Origin: an uncultured Collinsella sp.
Lineage (GTDB): Bacteria > Actinomycetota > Coriobacteriia > Coriobacteriales > Coriobacteriaceae
DNA length: 5,562 nucleotides
Direction of reading: 5' to 3'
Assembly: GCA_900548255.1 (NCBI GenBank)
Contig: URKH01000095.1
Location: 1 to 5,562 of the forward strand
Below are positions 5,537-5,562 of the stretch, piece after piece. A program made the position numbers and the translations under genes. The notes beneath the pieces were generated by a model. It saw nothing but the letters and a program-made list of their open reading frames with translations, made no database searches and was not told the DNA's origin. Numbering within the stretch: the first letter of the stretch is position 1; each line of letters starts with the position of its first letter.

Positions 5537-5562
5537 GAAAAAGAACCGTTCCAATGCCAAAC

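Overview
The window looks like chromosomal DNA from a moderately GC-rich, Gram-positive-type anaerobe. Actinobacteriota of the class Coriobacteriia (a Collinsella-like gut bacterium) is my best guess. It rests on the Gram-positive style of NagB, the GC-rich codon use and the very large MalT/BTAD regulator. It is an inference from remembered families, not a search result.

Layout, left to right. (1) The 3' part of nagB (glucosamine-6-phosphate deaminase) on + ends at 619 and is followed by a strong intrinsic terminator (649-678). (2) A gap of about 450 bases holds no convincing gene. It contains several dyad and repeat elements: 686-701, 758-797, 822-835 and 1020-1053. (3) A 998-codon + strand gene (1070-4066) encodes a large one-component regulator. 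It has an N-terminal MalT-like STAND ATPase, a long helical middle, and a C-terminal SARP-type winged helix plus BTAD domain. (4) On the - strand, converging on it, lies a yhbY-family ribosome-assembly RNA-binding protein (4125-4424). Its terminator overlaps the end of the regulator gene. (5) Upstream of that, also on -, is a class I SAM-dependent methyltransferase (4583-5470) with a GTG start. (6) Just upstream of the methyltransferase is an intrinsic terminator reading leftward (5490-5521), which implies another - strand gene beyond the right edge.

How the genes work together. NagB feeds amino-sugar carbon into glycolysis. YhbY is a housekeeping ribosome factor. The methyltransferase substrate is unknown. 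The regulator stands alone, with no adjacent co-directional target. The repeats in front of it are reasonable candidates for autoregulation, but its inducer and regulon cannot be read from this window. I see no mobile element, CRISPR array, tRNA or rRNA. The observations most worth checking are the domain order of the regulator, an abrupt codon-usage switch inside the methyltransferase gene, and an altered GxxG loop in the YhbY protein.
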